A DNA stretch of 9,036 bases from PALSA-1196 sp036833805 (GTDB lineage: Bacteria > Pseudomonadota > Gammaproteobacteria > Steroidobacterales > Steroidobacteraceae): the NCBI GenBank assembly GCA_036833805.1, contig DAITPA010000064.1, forward strand, positions 1 to 9,036, written 5' to 3'. This document shows positions 1 to 6,869 of the stretch, piece after piece. Within the stretch, counting starts at the first letter, position 1. Each line of letters starts with the position of its first letter. A program made the position numbers and the translations under genes. The notes beneath the pieces were generated by a model. It had not been told where the DNA came from. It was given only the letters and a program-made list of their open reading frames with translations, and searched no databases.

Positions 1-1500
1 GGAGCCGATCCCAAATTCGGCGGCCAGCTTGCGCCGCAGGTCCTGAGCACCGCCGTGCGCGAGCTCTGGGGCGCCGCAAACCTTTCCTTCAAGCTATGTC
101 CCATGCTCACGCAGGGGGCCATTGAAGCGTTGAAGCTGTGCGGATCAGAAGGGCAAAAGCAGCTGTTTCTTCCCAGGATGGTGAGCGGGCAGTGGACGGG
201 CACCATGGATCTGACCGAGCCGCAAGCAGGCTCGGATCTTGCCCAGATCCGCACGCGCGCCGTGCCCGACGGCGATCAGTACCGGCTCTTCGGGCAGAAG
301 ATCTTCATCACCTGGGGTGATCACGACTGCGCCGAGAATATCATTCATATGGTGTTGGCGCGCATCGAGGGTGCGCCACTCGGGGTGAAGGGAGTGTCGC
401 TCTTCATTGTGCCCAAAGTTCTGGTAAATCCTGACGGCGTGCTCGGCGCGAGGAACGAGCTGCGCTGCGTGTCCATCGAACACAAGCTCGGTATTCATGC
501 GAGCCCCACCTGCATGCTGTCATTTGGAGGCAAGCACGGCGCCATCGGCTACCTCATCGGCAGCGCCAATCGCGGCCTCGAATACATGTTCGTCATGATG
601 AACTCGGCGCGATTGTCGGTGGGTATCGAAGGCTATGCGGTTGCGGAACGCGCCTTTCAGCGCGCTGCGGAGTGGGCCAAAGAGCGCGTGCAGGGAAAGC
701 CGCCCGCCGCACCGGCGAAGGCGCCGATTGCCTATCACCCCGACGTCAAACGCATGCTGCTTACGATGAAGTCGTGCATTGCCGCGATGCGCGCGCTCGG
801 CCTGTATGCGTCACTGCAACTTGATATTGCAGAGCATAATCCGGAGGAGCAGCGGCGCCTGCATGCGCAGACGCGCGTCGATCTGCTGATACCGATCGTC
901 AAGGGGTGGTGCACCGAGCTTGGCAACGAGCTTGCCGCAACGGGCGTGCAGATCCATGGCGGTATGGGTTTCATCGAAGAGACCGGCGCGGCGCAGTACC
1001 TGCGTGACTTGCGCATTACGACGATCTACGAAGGCACGACCGGCATTCAGGCCAATGATCTCATCGGGCGCAAGATCGGTCGCGATCGCGGCGCGGCGAT
1101 GGCAACCCTGCTTGTCGAAATGCGCGCCGAGCTTGAGCAGCTAGAAGGCAGCGATGCGGTGATGCGCAGCATCAAACAAGCAAGCATCGAAGCCGTCGAT
1201 CGCCTGCGCGAGGCGACCGACTCATTGCTCGAAGCTTTCTCCGCAGGTCAGGAGCGCGCGCTTGCCGTTGCCGTCCCGTACCTCAATCTTTGCGGCTTCG
1301 TCATCGGCGGCTGGTTGATGGCGAAGTCGGCGGCGATCGCGGACGCAAAGCGCGCCGGCGCTGAGCGCGAGTTCTACGAAGCGAAGCTCGCAACCGCGCG
1401 CTTCTATGCTCAGCAGGTATTGCCGCGGGCTCTGGCGCTGGCACGCATAGTTCAAAGCGGCGCGGCCTGCGTCACGGAGAGCAACGCGGCGCTGATCTGA
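1..1500 (+). CDS. Acyl-CoA dehydrogenase with C-terminal extension, 3' part (5' end outside window)
   Basis: FAD-dependent enzyme that would introduce the alpha-beta double bond into an acyl-CoA (fatty acid or similar beta-oxidation). The frame is open from base 1, so the start lies upstream; 499 codons are visible and roughly 100 N-terminal residues are probably missing, given the ~600-residue size usual for this class. Visible signatures: LTEPQAGSD near visible residues 71-79 (FAD/substrate-binding middle domain), QIHGGMGFIEE near 317-327, and IYEGTTGIQ at about 342-350, whose Glu (codon 1030-1032) aligns with the catalytic base of acyl-CoA dehydrogenases. About 140 further residues after this motif form the helical C-terminal region found in the FadE/DmdC-like long forms. 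The GTG at 55 is internal, because homologous sequence (GGQ...ELWGAANLSF) begins before it. The stop lies 4 bp from the stop of the convergent hydrolase, leaving no room for a dedicated terminator. The exact acyl substrate cannot be told from sequence; DmdC-type thioester substrates are possible. Confidence 0.93.
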   Translation, partial: GADPKFGGQLAPQVLSTAVRELWGAANLSFKLCPMLTQGAIEALKLCGSEGQKQLFLPRMVSGQWTGTMDLTEPQAGSDLAQIRTRAVPDGDQYRLFGQKIFITWGDHDCAENIIHMVLARIEGAPLGVKGVSLFIVPKVLVNPDGVLGARNELRCVSIEHKLGIHASPTCMLSFGGKHGAIGYLIGSANRGLEYMFVMMNSARLSVGIEGYAVAERAFQRAAEWAKERVQGKPPAAPAKAPIAYHPDVKRMLLTMKSCIAAMRALGLYASLQLDIAEHNPEEQRRLHAQTRVDLLIPIVKGWCTELGNELAATGVQIHGGMGFIEETGAAQYLRDLRITTIYEGTTGIQANDLIGRKIGRDRGAAMATLLVEMRAELEQLEGSDAVMRSIKQASIEAVDRLREATDSLLEAFSAGQERALAVAVPYLNLCGFVIGGWLMAKSAAIADAKRAGAEREFYEAKLATARFYAQQVLPRALALARIVQSGAACVTESNAALI

Positions 1501-1504
1501 CGCG

Positions 1505-2833
1505 CTAGTGGCGTGGCCGGCGCGCGCGGCGTGCGGGCACGCGCAGCTTAAGCGCCGGCGGCTCGTTCAACGATTGCAGAAAGATTCGGCGCGCCTCGGG
1601 CGAGAGCGTCGTCCATTTAACTTTCGTTCTCTGCGTGCGGCGCAGCTGGCGGTCGCTGATACGCGACTCGGCTTCGCTTGCGCGCATCCAGCGCGTTGGC
1701 AGACGCCGCGTCTTGCCGGTACGCAGTATGTCGGCCACCGCGTGCGCGACTCTCGAATCGCGCGTGAGCTCGCTATGTGCGGCCGCGGTGAAATAGGTGC
1801 GCGCGCCGGGCAACAGCGCATTCGCAGTTGGCACGGTGCCGTCGCCGTGTCGGGTAATCGTATACACGAAGTCATCGCGGCGGAGTTCAACCGCGGTGAC
1901 CGTTTCCTGGTTCACGCCCGCGATCACGACAAAACGCTCATCCGCGGGGGCAAGCGCGGCTGCGAGCGAGCGCGCCGCATCGAGTAGGTTGGCGCGCGGC
2001 CGCGGCCCGCTCGCGGGCCATTCCCGGGCGTCAAACAAGTCAAGTCCGGCGCTGTGGCCGCGCGCGGGCAGCAGCTGATAGAGACTCGGAAAGGCGTTGA
2101 ATACCTTCTCCGCCAGCCACTCGGCAGAGTGCTCGTGATTCAGGCGCGCGATCTTGCGCACGACCGCATAGGTGCCGCGCAGCGCCTGTACCGGTGCGAA
2201 CGAGCCAAAATTCGGCGTGCCGAGAAGGACGATGCGCTCGACGTGCGGGTTGCGCGCCAGAGCAGCGCGGCTGACAAGGCCGCCCATGCTATGTGCGACG
2301 AGCATCACGTGTTTCGCACGCTCAAGGCTGAGTCGCTCCGCAAGGGCGTCGCCCAGTACATCGACCCCGAGGCGCCAGTCGTAATCATGGAAGACCGGAT
2401 CAAATCCCGCCGCCTGCAGATGCAGCTTCAATCTCAAGTACGTGTACAAAACGACGCCGAGTGAGACGACGCCGTCGCCCGGCGCGGGCTTCAGGCATTG
2501 CAGCCTGCCGGCGGCGATATCGGTGGGGTCGAGCCAGAGAATGTCATGTGGCAACGGCGCACGGCGCGCAAGCCCGAGCTGCGATCCCATGATTCCGGGA
2601 ACAATAAAAACCCGCGGCGCATCGCTTGCTGTGGGAGTGCTACCTGCGGCGCGCGCAAGCCTTGCAAGCTCGCGATACTCGGACTCGCCGAAATAACTTA
2701 CAAGCTCGCGCCGATGCAAACCGGTCGCGAGCAGCTGCTCGACTTCTCGGTCGCTCCATGACAAGCGGTCATAGGGCGAGATGTAATCCGCCGGCACGTC
2801 AGAATTGATCAACAGAGACTCACTCGGCGCCAT
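1505..2833 (-). CDS. LCAT-family alpha/beta hydrolase (lipase/acyltransferase-like)
   Basis: Serine hydrolase of the lecithin:cholesterol acyltransferase-like family, probably acting on an acyl ester of a lipid. Numbered from the ATG at 2833 (442 aa): oxyanion-type PGIMGS at 79-84, family motif DYDWR at 150-154, nucleophile elbow AHSMGG with Ser182, the family's GDGTVP with Asp331, and AAHSEL with His353, giving a complete Ser-Asp-His triad. No signal peptide or membrane segment is visible, so a cytoplasmic enzyme is inferred. An unusual N-terminal region of ~75 residues and a basic C-terminal tail of ~70 residues, ending in an Arg-rich stretch, flank the catalytic core. Start: an in-frame ATG at 2878 would add 15 residues but would overlap the divergent transporter; neither start has a clear Shine-Dalgarno, so 2833 is preferred on spacing only. 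Convergent with the acyl-CoA dehydrogenase, so a shared lipid pathway is possible but not shown. Confidence 0.88.
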   Translation of the reverse strand: MAPSESLLINSDVPADYISPYDRLSWSDREVEQLLATGLHRRELVSYFGESEYRELARLARAAGSTPTASDAPRVFIVPGIMGSQLGLARRAPLPHDILWLDPTDIAAGRLQCLKPAPGDGVVSLGVVLYTYLRLKLHLQAAGFDPVFHDYDWRLGVDVLGDALAERLSLERAKHVMLVAHSMGGLVSRAALARNPHVERIVLLGTPNFGSFAPVQALRGTYAVVRKIARLNHEHSAEWLAEKVFNAFPSLYQLLPARGHSAGLDLFDAREWPASGPRPRANLLDAARSLAAALAPADERFVVIAGVNQETVTAVELRRDDFVYTITRHGDGTVPTANALLPGARTYFTAAAHSELTRDSRVAHAVADILRTGKTRRLPTRWMRASEAESRISDRQLRRTQRTKVKWTTLSPEARRIFLQSLNEPPALKLRVPARRARRPRH

Positions 2834-2880
2834 GTGGGAGCGCACGCGCTGCTTATATGAAGTATGCCAAAGTCGCATTC

Positions 2881-3759
2881 ATGCGACGTCACTCAGATCG
2901 CCAGGAACCGCTGGCGCTGGCCGCTCTGTTTGCAGGCGCCTGCGCCATCGCGAGCGCCGGGATCTTCGTGCGCCTGTCTGAGACGGGGCCCACGGCGACC
3001 GGCTTCTGGCGCGGCGCATTGGCTTTGCCGTTTCTCGCGGTCTGGGCGTGGGCGGAAGCGCGCCGCGGCGGCCCACGCTGGTATCGGTGGTTTGCCGATG
3101 CGCGCATTTTCTGGGCGGGCCTGCTGTTCGCTGGCGATCTTGCGCTGTGGCACTGGTCGCTGCTTCTGACGTCGGTGACGGTGTCGACACTGGAGGCGAA
3201 CCTCGCTTCCGTCTTCGTGGTGTTGATCGCTTGGGTCGTGTGGCGCAAGCGACCGCAGGCTCTATTCGTGGTGGCGCTCGCTATTGCGTTTACTGGCGTG
3301 CTTTTGATCTTAAGCCCGAAGCTTGTGCAACCCCGTAGCGCACTGCTCGGCGATCTTCTCGGACTCGGTACGGCCGCTTTCTATGCAGGTTACATGATAG
3401 TCGTCGCGCGCATGGGAACGACCTACGGCACCGGCGCGATCATGCTGCGCACGACGCTGATATTCACCGTGCTCTTGGCACCGCTCATGATCGGTCAGAA
3501 GGTCCTTCCCGATACGGCGCACGGTTGGTTGCTGCTCGTGGGGCTTGCGGTGATCGCGCAGGTTGTCGGTCAGGGTCTGATCGCCTACGCGCTCGCTCAC
3601 CTGCCGGCGAGCTTCAGCTCCCTGGGCCTTTCGGTGCAGCCGCTCGCGACTGCGGTCTACGCCGCGTGGCTGCTCGGGGAGCGGCTCGCTCCCGTGCAGA
3701 TCGCAGGCGGCGTTATCGTGCTGGCCGCCATCGCTTTGGCGCACGGCAGCAAAAGCTAA
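2881..3759 (+). CDS. EamA/DMT-superfamily transporter
   Basis: Inner-membrane protein of the drug/metabolite transporter superfamily, members of which usually export metabolites or amino acids. From the ATG at 2881 it has 292 aa, close to the usual ~290-300. About ten hydrophobic segments are visible in two repeated EamA halves, roughly residues 11-144 and 155-288. Each half begins with a glycine- and alanine-rich helix, and the second ends with the family-typical QPLATAVYAAWLLGERL segment (about 253-269). Short basic loops (ARRGGPRW, WRKRPQ) lie between helices. An upstream in-frame ATG at 2857 would add MKYAKVAF and overlap the longer form of the divergent hydrolase; neither start has a convincing ribosome site, so the start is uncertain. 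Its stop overlaps that of oxyR by 4 bp, tail to tail. The substrate cannot be predicted. Confidence 0.9.
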   Translation: MRRHSDRQEPLALAALFAGACAIASAGIFVRLSETGPTATGFWRGALALPFLAVWAWAEARRGGPRWYRWFADARIFWAGLLFAGDLALWHWSLLLTSVTVSTLEANLASVFVVLIAWVVWRKRPQALFVVALAIAFTGVLLILSPKLVQPRSALLGDLLGLGTAAFYAGYMIVVARMGTTYGTGAIMLRTTLIFTVLLAPLMIGQKVLPDTAHGWLLLVGLAVIAQVVGQGLIAYALAHLPASFSSLGLSVQPLATAVYAAWLLGERLAPVQIAGGVIVLAAIALAHGSKS

Positions 3760-4652
3760 TGCACATGTGCTGAGATCTCGTTGCACACTGCCTCGATTGC
3801 GGCATGGCGCGCGGTTGTCTTGCGCCACACGCCGCCAATTTTGCGCACCGGTGCGGGACGCGCGAAGGGTCGCACCGCAACCCCACGCGCATGACGGTAG
3901 GCGCCCTGGGTCGCAAGCTCGGGTAACAGCGTGATGCCGGCGCCGGTCGCCACCATCTGCCGCAGGGTCTCGAGGCTCGTTGCGCGGAAATCCTGCTTCT
4001 CGTGCATGCCGACCTGACTGCAGACTTCGAGCGCCTGGTCCCGCAGGCAATGGCCGTCTTCGAGCAGGAGCAGCGTCTCGTCGTGCAGCTCCTGGATGCG
4101 GATGCTTTGCTGCTTCGCAAGCCGATGCATCGCAGGCACTGCGACCATGAACGGCTCGTTATACAGATCACGCGCTTCGAACCCATCCATGTCCACCGGC
4201 AGAGCGAGGATTCCAAGATCAATCTCGCCGGCGCGAAGCCTCGTCAGCATGGCCGCGGTCGGGTACTCATAGAGCCTCAACTCGAGCCGCGGCAGCGCCT
4301 TTCTGATGGCGCGCGCCACGCGCGGCAGAAGGTAGGGACCTATGGTTGGCAGCATCGCGATACGCAGCGCGCCTGCAAGAGGATCCCGATGCGCGCGAGC
4401 GAGCGTCACGACTTCATCGCTCGCCTCGAGAATGCGCCGCGCACGGGCGACGATTGCTTCCCCCGCCGCCGTCAGCGCCACGCGCTTGGGCTGGCGTTCG
4501 ATGAGTTGCACCCCAAGATAGTCCTCGAGCTTCTTCAGCTGCGTCGATAGCGTCGGCTGGCTCACGAAGCAGCGCTCGGCCGCGCGCCCGAAATGGCGCG
4601 CGTCGGCCACCGCTACAAGGTAGCGCAGATCCTTCAATTTAAGGTCGGTCAT
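3756..4652 (-). CDS. oxyR: OxyR, LysR-family peroxide sensor
   Basis: Transcription factor that senses hydrogen peroxide by forming an intramolecular disulfide and then activates antioxidant genes. 298 aa, the usual LysR length. The N-terminal winged helix-turn-helix is at about 5-63 (RYLVAVADARHFGRAAE, SQPTLSTQLKKLEDYLG). The regulatory domain carries the OxyR signature: GHCLRDQALEVC with Cys202 and Cys211, nine residues apart as Cys199/Cys208 are in E. coli, and the neighbouring His and Arg are retained. The following FRATSLETLRQMVATGAGI block (222-240) is also typical of OxyR and not of LysR regulators in general. It is divergent from ahpC with 134 bp between starts, the classic place for OxyR to act on a peroxiredoxin operon and on itself. 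The ATG at 4652 fits the family N-terminus; no good Shine-Dalgarno precedes it. Confidence 0.96.
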   Translation of the reverse strand: MTDLKLKDLRYLVAVADARHFGRAAERCFVSQPTLSTQLKKLEDYLGVQLIERQPKRVALTAAGEAIVARARRILEASDEVVTLARAHRDPLAGALRIAMLPTIGPYLLPRVARAIRKALPRLELRLYEYPTAAMLTRLRAGEIDLGILALPVDMDGFEARDLYNEPFMVAVPAMHRLAKQQSIRIQELHDETLLLLEDGHCLRDQALEVCSQVGMHEKQDFRATSLETLRQMVATGAGITLLPELATQGAYRHARGVAVRPFARPAPVRKIGGVWRKTTARHAAIEAVCNEISAHVH

Positions 4653-4665
4653 AGGGTCGACGTTG

Positions 4666-4702
4666 ATTCAGAATATCTATCGATCTTATCATATTAATCG
4701 AT
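4666..4702. promoter_or_regulatory. Candidate OxyR binding site between oxyR and ahpC
   Basis: Four half-sites at the exact OxyR periodicity: ATTC-N7-CTAT-N7-ATCA-N7-CGAT, compared with the known ATAG-N7-CTAT-N7-ATAG-N7-CTAT. That is 11 of 16 core matches, and the conserved internal A is present in both halves. The tract is AT-rich in a GC-rich genome and abuts the proposed ahpC -35. It also contains ATCGAT twice, 18 bp apart (4679-4684 and 4697-4702). Inferred from spacing and context; not a perfect match. Confidence 0.5.
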
Positions 4703-4731
4703 TAGACGAATGGACTGTCCGGTCGCATGAT
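4702..4731 (+). promoter_or_regulatory. Possible ahpC promoter
   Basis: A weak -35 (TTAGAC, 4702-4707) lies 18 bp before CATGAT (4726-4731), which matches four of six -10 positions. Transcription would begin near 4738, leaving a leader of about 49 nt before the ahpC ATG. The OxyR-like site overlaps the edge of the -35, the geometry expected of an OxyR-activated promoter with weak core elements. Confidence 0.35.
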
Positions 4732-4774
4732 GCGCAGCGTTACCCCAAAAGGTGTCGTAAGACGCCGCGCTTAT

Positions 4775-4778
4775 GGAG
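4775..4778 (+). promoter_or_regulatory. Shine-Dalgarno that decides the ahpC start
   Basis: GGAG lies 8 nt before the ATG at 4787. An in-frame ATG at 4727 would add 20 residues with no family similarity and would fall inside the proposed -10 element, so 4787 is taken as the start. Confidence 0.75.
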
Positions 4779-4786
4779 ATAGAGAG

Positions 4787-5326
4787 ATGTTGAGCATTGG
4801 TCAAAAATTCCCGCCTTATTCCCTTACCGGCGTCGTATCGAATGATATCGCCAAGGGCTTTCAGCCGTTCACGAACGACAGTTTTTCGGGCAAGTGGCAG
4901 GTCGTGTTTTTCTGGCCGAAGGACTTCACCTTTGTATGCCCGACCGAGATTGCCGCGTTCGGCAAGCTCGACAAAGAGTTCAAGGCGCGCGATGCACAGC
5001 TATTGGGCGTGAGCATCGACAGCGAATTCGTGCATCTCGCTTGGCGCAAGGACAAGGAAGAGCTGCGCAATCTGCCCTTCCCCATGCTCTCGGACGTCAA
5101 GCGCGAGCTCTCTTCTGCACTCGGCGTTCTTGATCCGCAAGCAGGCGTCGCCCAGCGTGCGACATTCATCGTCGATCCGCAGGGCGTGATTCGCTTCGTG
5201 TACGTCACCGACCTCAACGTCGGCAGGAGCCCGGATGAAGTGCTGCGTGTACTTGACGCGCTGCAGACGGATGAGCTCTGCCCCTGCAACTGGCAGCAAG
5301 GCGATGCCACACTGAAGGCTGCGTAA
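4787..5326 (+). CDS. ahpC: AhpC, 2-Cys alkyl hydroperoxide reductase (mycobacterial-like)
   Basis: Cytoplasmic thiol peroxidase that reduces H2O2, organic hydroperoxides and possibly peroxynitrite. 179 aa. The peroxidatic site FFWPKDFTFVCPTE holds Cys51; a C-terminal ELCPCNW motif holds Cys165 and Cys167, matching the two resolving-region cysteines of Mycobacterium tuberculosis AhpC (Cys174/Cys176). LGVSIDSEFVH, LPFPMLSD and TFIVDP are further peroxiredoxin blocks. Compared with the M. tuberculosis protein as I remember it, a short N-terminal insertion and part of the C-terminal tail are missing, explaining the smaller size. ahpD follows after 2 bp, so the two are one operon, and no AhpF-like flavoprotein is present here; AhpD is therefore the likely reductant. 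Divergent from oxyR, so peroxide induction is expected. Confidence 0.97.
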   Translation: MLSIGQKFPPYSLTGVVSNDIAKGFQPFTNDSFSGKWQVVFFWPKDFTFVCPTEIAAFGKLDKEFKARDAQLLGVSIDSEFVHLAWRKDKEELRNLPFPMLSDVKRELSSALGVLDPQAGVAQRATFIVDPQGVIRFVYVTDLNVGRSPDEVLRVLDALQTDELCPCNWQQGDATLKAA

Positions 5327-5328
5327 TC

Positions 5329-5907
5329 ATGACACTCGTTAACATTCGTGATTCGTTGCCTGACTACGCGCGCGATCTTAAGTTGAACCTCGGAACGGTA
5401 TTGACTCCGGCGGGAGCGCCAGGCTTGTCCGAACGGCAGATCTGGGCGGTGGCGCTCGCTGCCGCCGCCGCCTCGCGCAACAGTGCTTTCAGCGGCGACA
5501 TCGAGGCTCTCGCGAGCGCGCGCCTCGACGCTGCGCATGTGCAGGCCGCACACGCGGCCGCGGCCATCATGGGCATGAACAATGTGTATTACCGCTTCCT
5601 GCATCTGGTGGAGGATGAGGAGTACCAGCAGCTGCCGGCACGTTTGCGTATGAATGTGATCGGCAATCCGGGAATCGACAAGTTCGACTTCGAACTCCTG
5701 TCGCTCGCCGTGTCGGTCATCAACGGCTGCGGTACTTGCGTAGTCGCACATGAGCGTCAGTTGCGTCAGCACGGCACGACGCGTGAAGCGGTGCAAAGTG
5801 CCGTGCGCATTGCCGCGACCGTGCATGCGGTTGCACGGGTTGCTGAACTGAGTAAGCCTCTCCGACAAACGCAGCCGCAGGTCCAAAGGATCGCCGCCAC
5901 CGCTTAA
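5329..5907 (+). CDS. ahpD: AhpD, alkyl hydroperoxidase / AhpC reductant
   Basis: Disulfide reductase of the carboxymuconolactone decarboxylase-like fold that recycles oxidised AhpC; in mycobacteria it draws electrons from lipoylated DlaT through Lpd. 192 aa against 177 in M. tuberculosis, the extra residues being mostly a variable C-terminal tail after about 175. The active site INGCGTCVVAHE is complete: Cys134, Cys137 and His141 correspond to Cys130, Cys133 and His137, and Glu122 in DFELLSLAVS corresponds to Glu118. AAAIMGMNNVYYRF (77-90) is another AhpD block. The ATG begins 2 bp after the ahpC stop with only a weak AAGG upstream, so translational coupling to ahpC is likely. An intrinsic terminator ends the operon 77 bp downstream. 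Confidence 0.97.
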   Translation: MTLVNIRDSLPDYARDLKLNLGTVLTPAGAPGLSERQIWAVALAAAAASRNSAFSGDIEALASARLDAAHVQAAHAAAAIMGMNNVYYRFLHLVEDEEYQQLPARLRMNVIGNPGIDKFDFELLSLAVSVINGCGTCVVAHERQLRQHGTTREAVQSAVRIAATVHAVARVAELSKPLRQTQPQVQRIAATA

Positions 5908-5983
5908 GCTGACAGAGGAAAGCGCTGCCCGCGACTGCACTGCAGACTCGCGCCAGGCGCCAGAGTCGAACCGGGGGTGGGAA

Positions 5984-6013
5984 GGGCATACATCGGTATG
6001 CCCGTCTTTTTTT
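5984..6013 (+). terminator. Rho-independent terminator of ahpCD
   Basis: A perfect 8-bp stem, GGGCATAC (5984-5991) with GTATGCCC (5996-6003), and a 4-nt ATCG loop, followed by GTC and seven Ts (6007-6013). The T-run is only on the plus-strand side, so it serves ahpCD and not the tetR transcript from the other direction. Confidence 0.92.
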
Positions 6014-6164
6014 ACCGGTGTGGCCGCATGACCAGAGGTGATAGCCCGCGGCGGCGGAAAATTTCAGCGAGCCCGATCGATAAAGGCTTGCCGCATATTA
6101 GTCGTAGCGGTCTCGTAGCGGTCCATCAGATTTACAGCCGTCAATTTTCATCTAAGAAAGCGCC
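6014..6164. other. Non-coding stretch between ahpCD terminator and tetR stop
   Basis: 151 bp with no convincing gene on either strand. It holds the 11-bp tandem repeat described separately. No terminator with a T-run is visible for the incoming tetR transcript. Some reading frames cross it but they lack family similarity and continue antisense through tetR. Confidence 0.6.
6102..6123. repeat. Two perfect tandem copies of an 11-bp unit
   Basis: TCGTAGCGGTC occurs at 6102-6112 and again directly at 6113-6123. Eleven bp is about one helical turn, so a protein-binding role is imaginable, but no flanking promoter is clear and it may be a simple duplication. Confidence 0.8.
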
Positions 6165-6809
6165 TCAGCTCGTTGCGGCCACGGAGCGGCGTGTCATGAG
6201 GATGGCTTGGTCGAGAACCTGTCTGATGCTGACGCCGCGGTGGCCCAGCAAATTCGCCTTGCTGGCGGAGAGCTGGATGACACCGTGCAGAAATCCCCAC
6301 AACACGATGGCGGCCGCTGCCGGTTGTCCGGCATCTGCGCGAATAGACCCATCGCGCATTCCGCTCTCAAGGGCGCTTACCATCACCCTCTGCAACGAGT
6401 CACCCTTGCGGGCGCATTCGCCTTCGTTGCCGTCCGGATTCGGGTTCACCGGCGCGCGCAGTTCGCAGCGCGCCAGTACGCCGAAATACACCGGGAATTC
6501 CTGCGAAAATGCCACATAAGCCCGGCCAATGGCCTCGAGCTGATCGATGCCGCTTTTGTGGCGCGCCGCGCCATCGCTGAAGCGCTGCATCAGGATCGCC
6601 ATCGCACGCTCGCCGACGCCGAACATGAGATCCGTCTTGTCCGTGAAATACACGTAGAGCAGCGCGCGCGACAGCCGCGCCCGTCGCGCAACCTGATCCA
6701 TCGTCATGTCTTCCCACCCTTCACTCGCCGCAACGGCTTCGGTGGCATCGAGAATCTCTGCGCGCCGGCGTTCTTTTTCTTCGCGGCGGCGATCGGCAAG
6801 GTCGTTCAT
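6165..6809 (-). CDS. TetR/AcrR-family transcriptional repressor
   Basis: Ligand-responsive DNA-binding regulator, 214 aa from the ATG at 6809, a typical TetR length. After a charged leader (RRREEKERRRAEILDA) comes the TetR helix-turn-helix, about residues 36-63: MTMDQVARRARLSRALLYVYFTDK contains the family's recognition-helix/YxYF pattern. The remaining helical domain (about 65-214, including IVLWGFLHGVIQL near 170) would bind an unknown ligand and form the dimer. Start: a GTG at 6818 is also in frame, but AAGG (6821-6818) lies 8 nt before the ATG and directly on the GTG, so the ATG is chosen. Divergent from the ferritin-like gene; the shared region has two palindromes, one on the expected tetR start of transcription, so autoregulation is likely and control of the neighbour possible. 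The ligand cannot be inferred. Confidence 0.93.
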   Translation of the reverse strand: MNDLADRRREEKERRRAEILDATEAVAASEGWEDMTMDQVARRARLSRALLYVYFTDKTDLMFGVGERAMAILMQRFSDGAARHKSGIDQLEAIGRAYVAFSQEFPVYFGVLARCELRAPVNPNPDGNEGECARKGDSLQRVMVSALESGMRDGSIRADAGQPAAAAIVLWGFLHGVIQLSASKANLLGHRGVSIRQVLDQAILMTRRSVAATS

Positions 6810-6831
6810 GCGGATCACCTTAAGGCAGAGG

Positions 6832-6846
6832 TTGACACACTGTCAA
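6832..6846. promoter_or_regulatory. Candidate TetR operator, perfect palindrome
   Basis: TTGACA-CAC-TGTCAA is a perfect 6-3-6 inverted repeat. It lies just downstream of the tetR -10 box and covers the expected transcription start near 6842, the position of a self-repressing TetR operator. Binding is inferred, not seen. Confidence 0.6.
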
Positions 6847-6848
6847 TA

Positions 6849-6854
6849 ATTATA
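6849..6854 (-). promoter_or_regulatory. tetR -10 box
   Basis: On the minus strand this reads TATAAT, a perfect -10 hexamer, about 40 bp ahead of the tetR ATG. No good -35 is present: the 17-bp position (6872-6877) reads CCACGC and lies inside the second palindrome. Confidence 0.55.
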
Positions 6855-6869
6855 CATTAAGACAACTCG

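Noticed and set aside
1567..2464. Several long plus-strand frames across the hydrolase gene
   Set aside because: They are antisense shadows in GC-rich DNA; the minus-strand frame has the full catalytic triad and family motifs.
4727..4786. N-terminal extension of AhpC from an ATG at 4727
   Set aside because: No ribosome site, no family similarity, and it overlaps the proposed -10; GGAG points to 4787.
5984..6013. Bidirectional use of the ahpCD terminator for tetR
   Set aside because: On the minus strand the stem is followed by TTCCCACCC, not a T-run.
5977..6519. A 180-codon plus-strand frame after ahpD
   Set aside because: It starts inside the terminator, has no recognisable family, and most of it is antisense to tetR.
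6831..6860. TTGACA at 6832 as the -35 of a plus-strand ferritin promoter
   Set aside because: No acceptable -10 lies 16-18 bp downstream (CATTAA at 17 bp); the hexamer is better explained as one arm of the palindrome.
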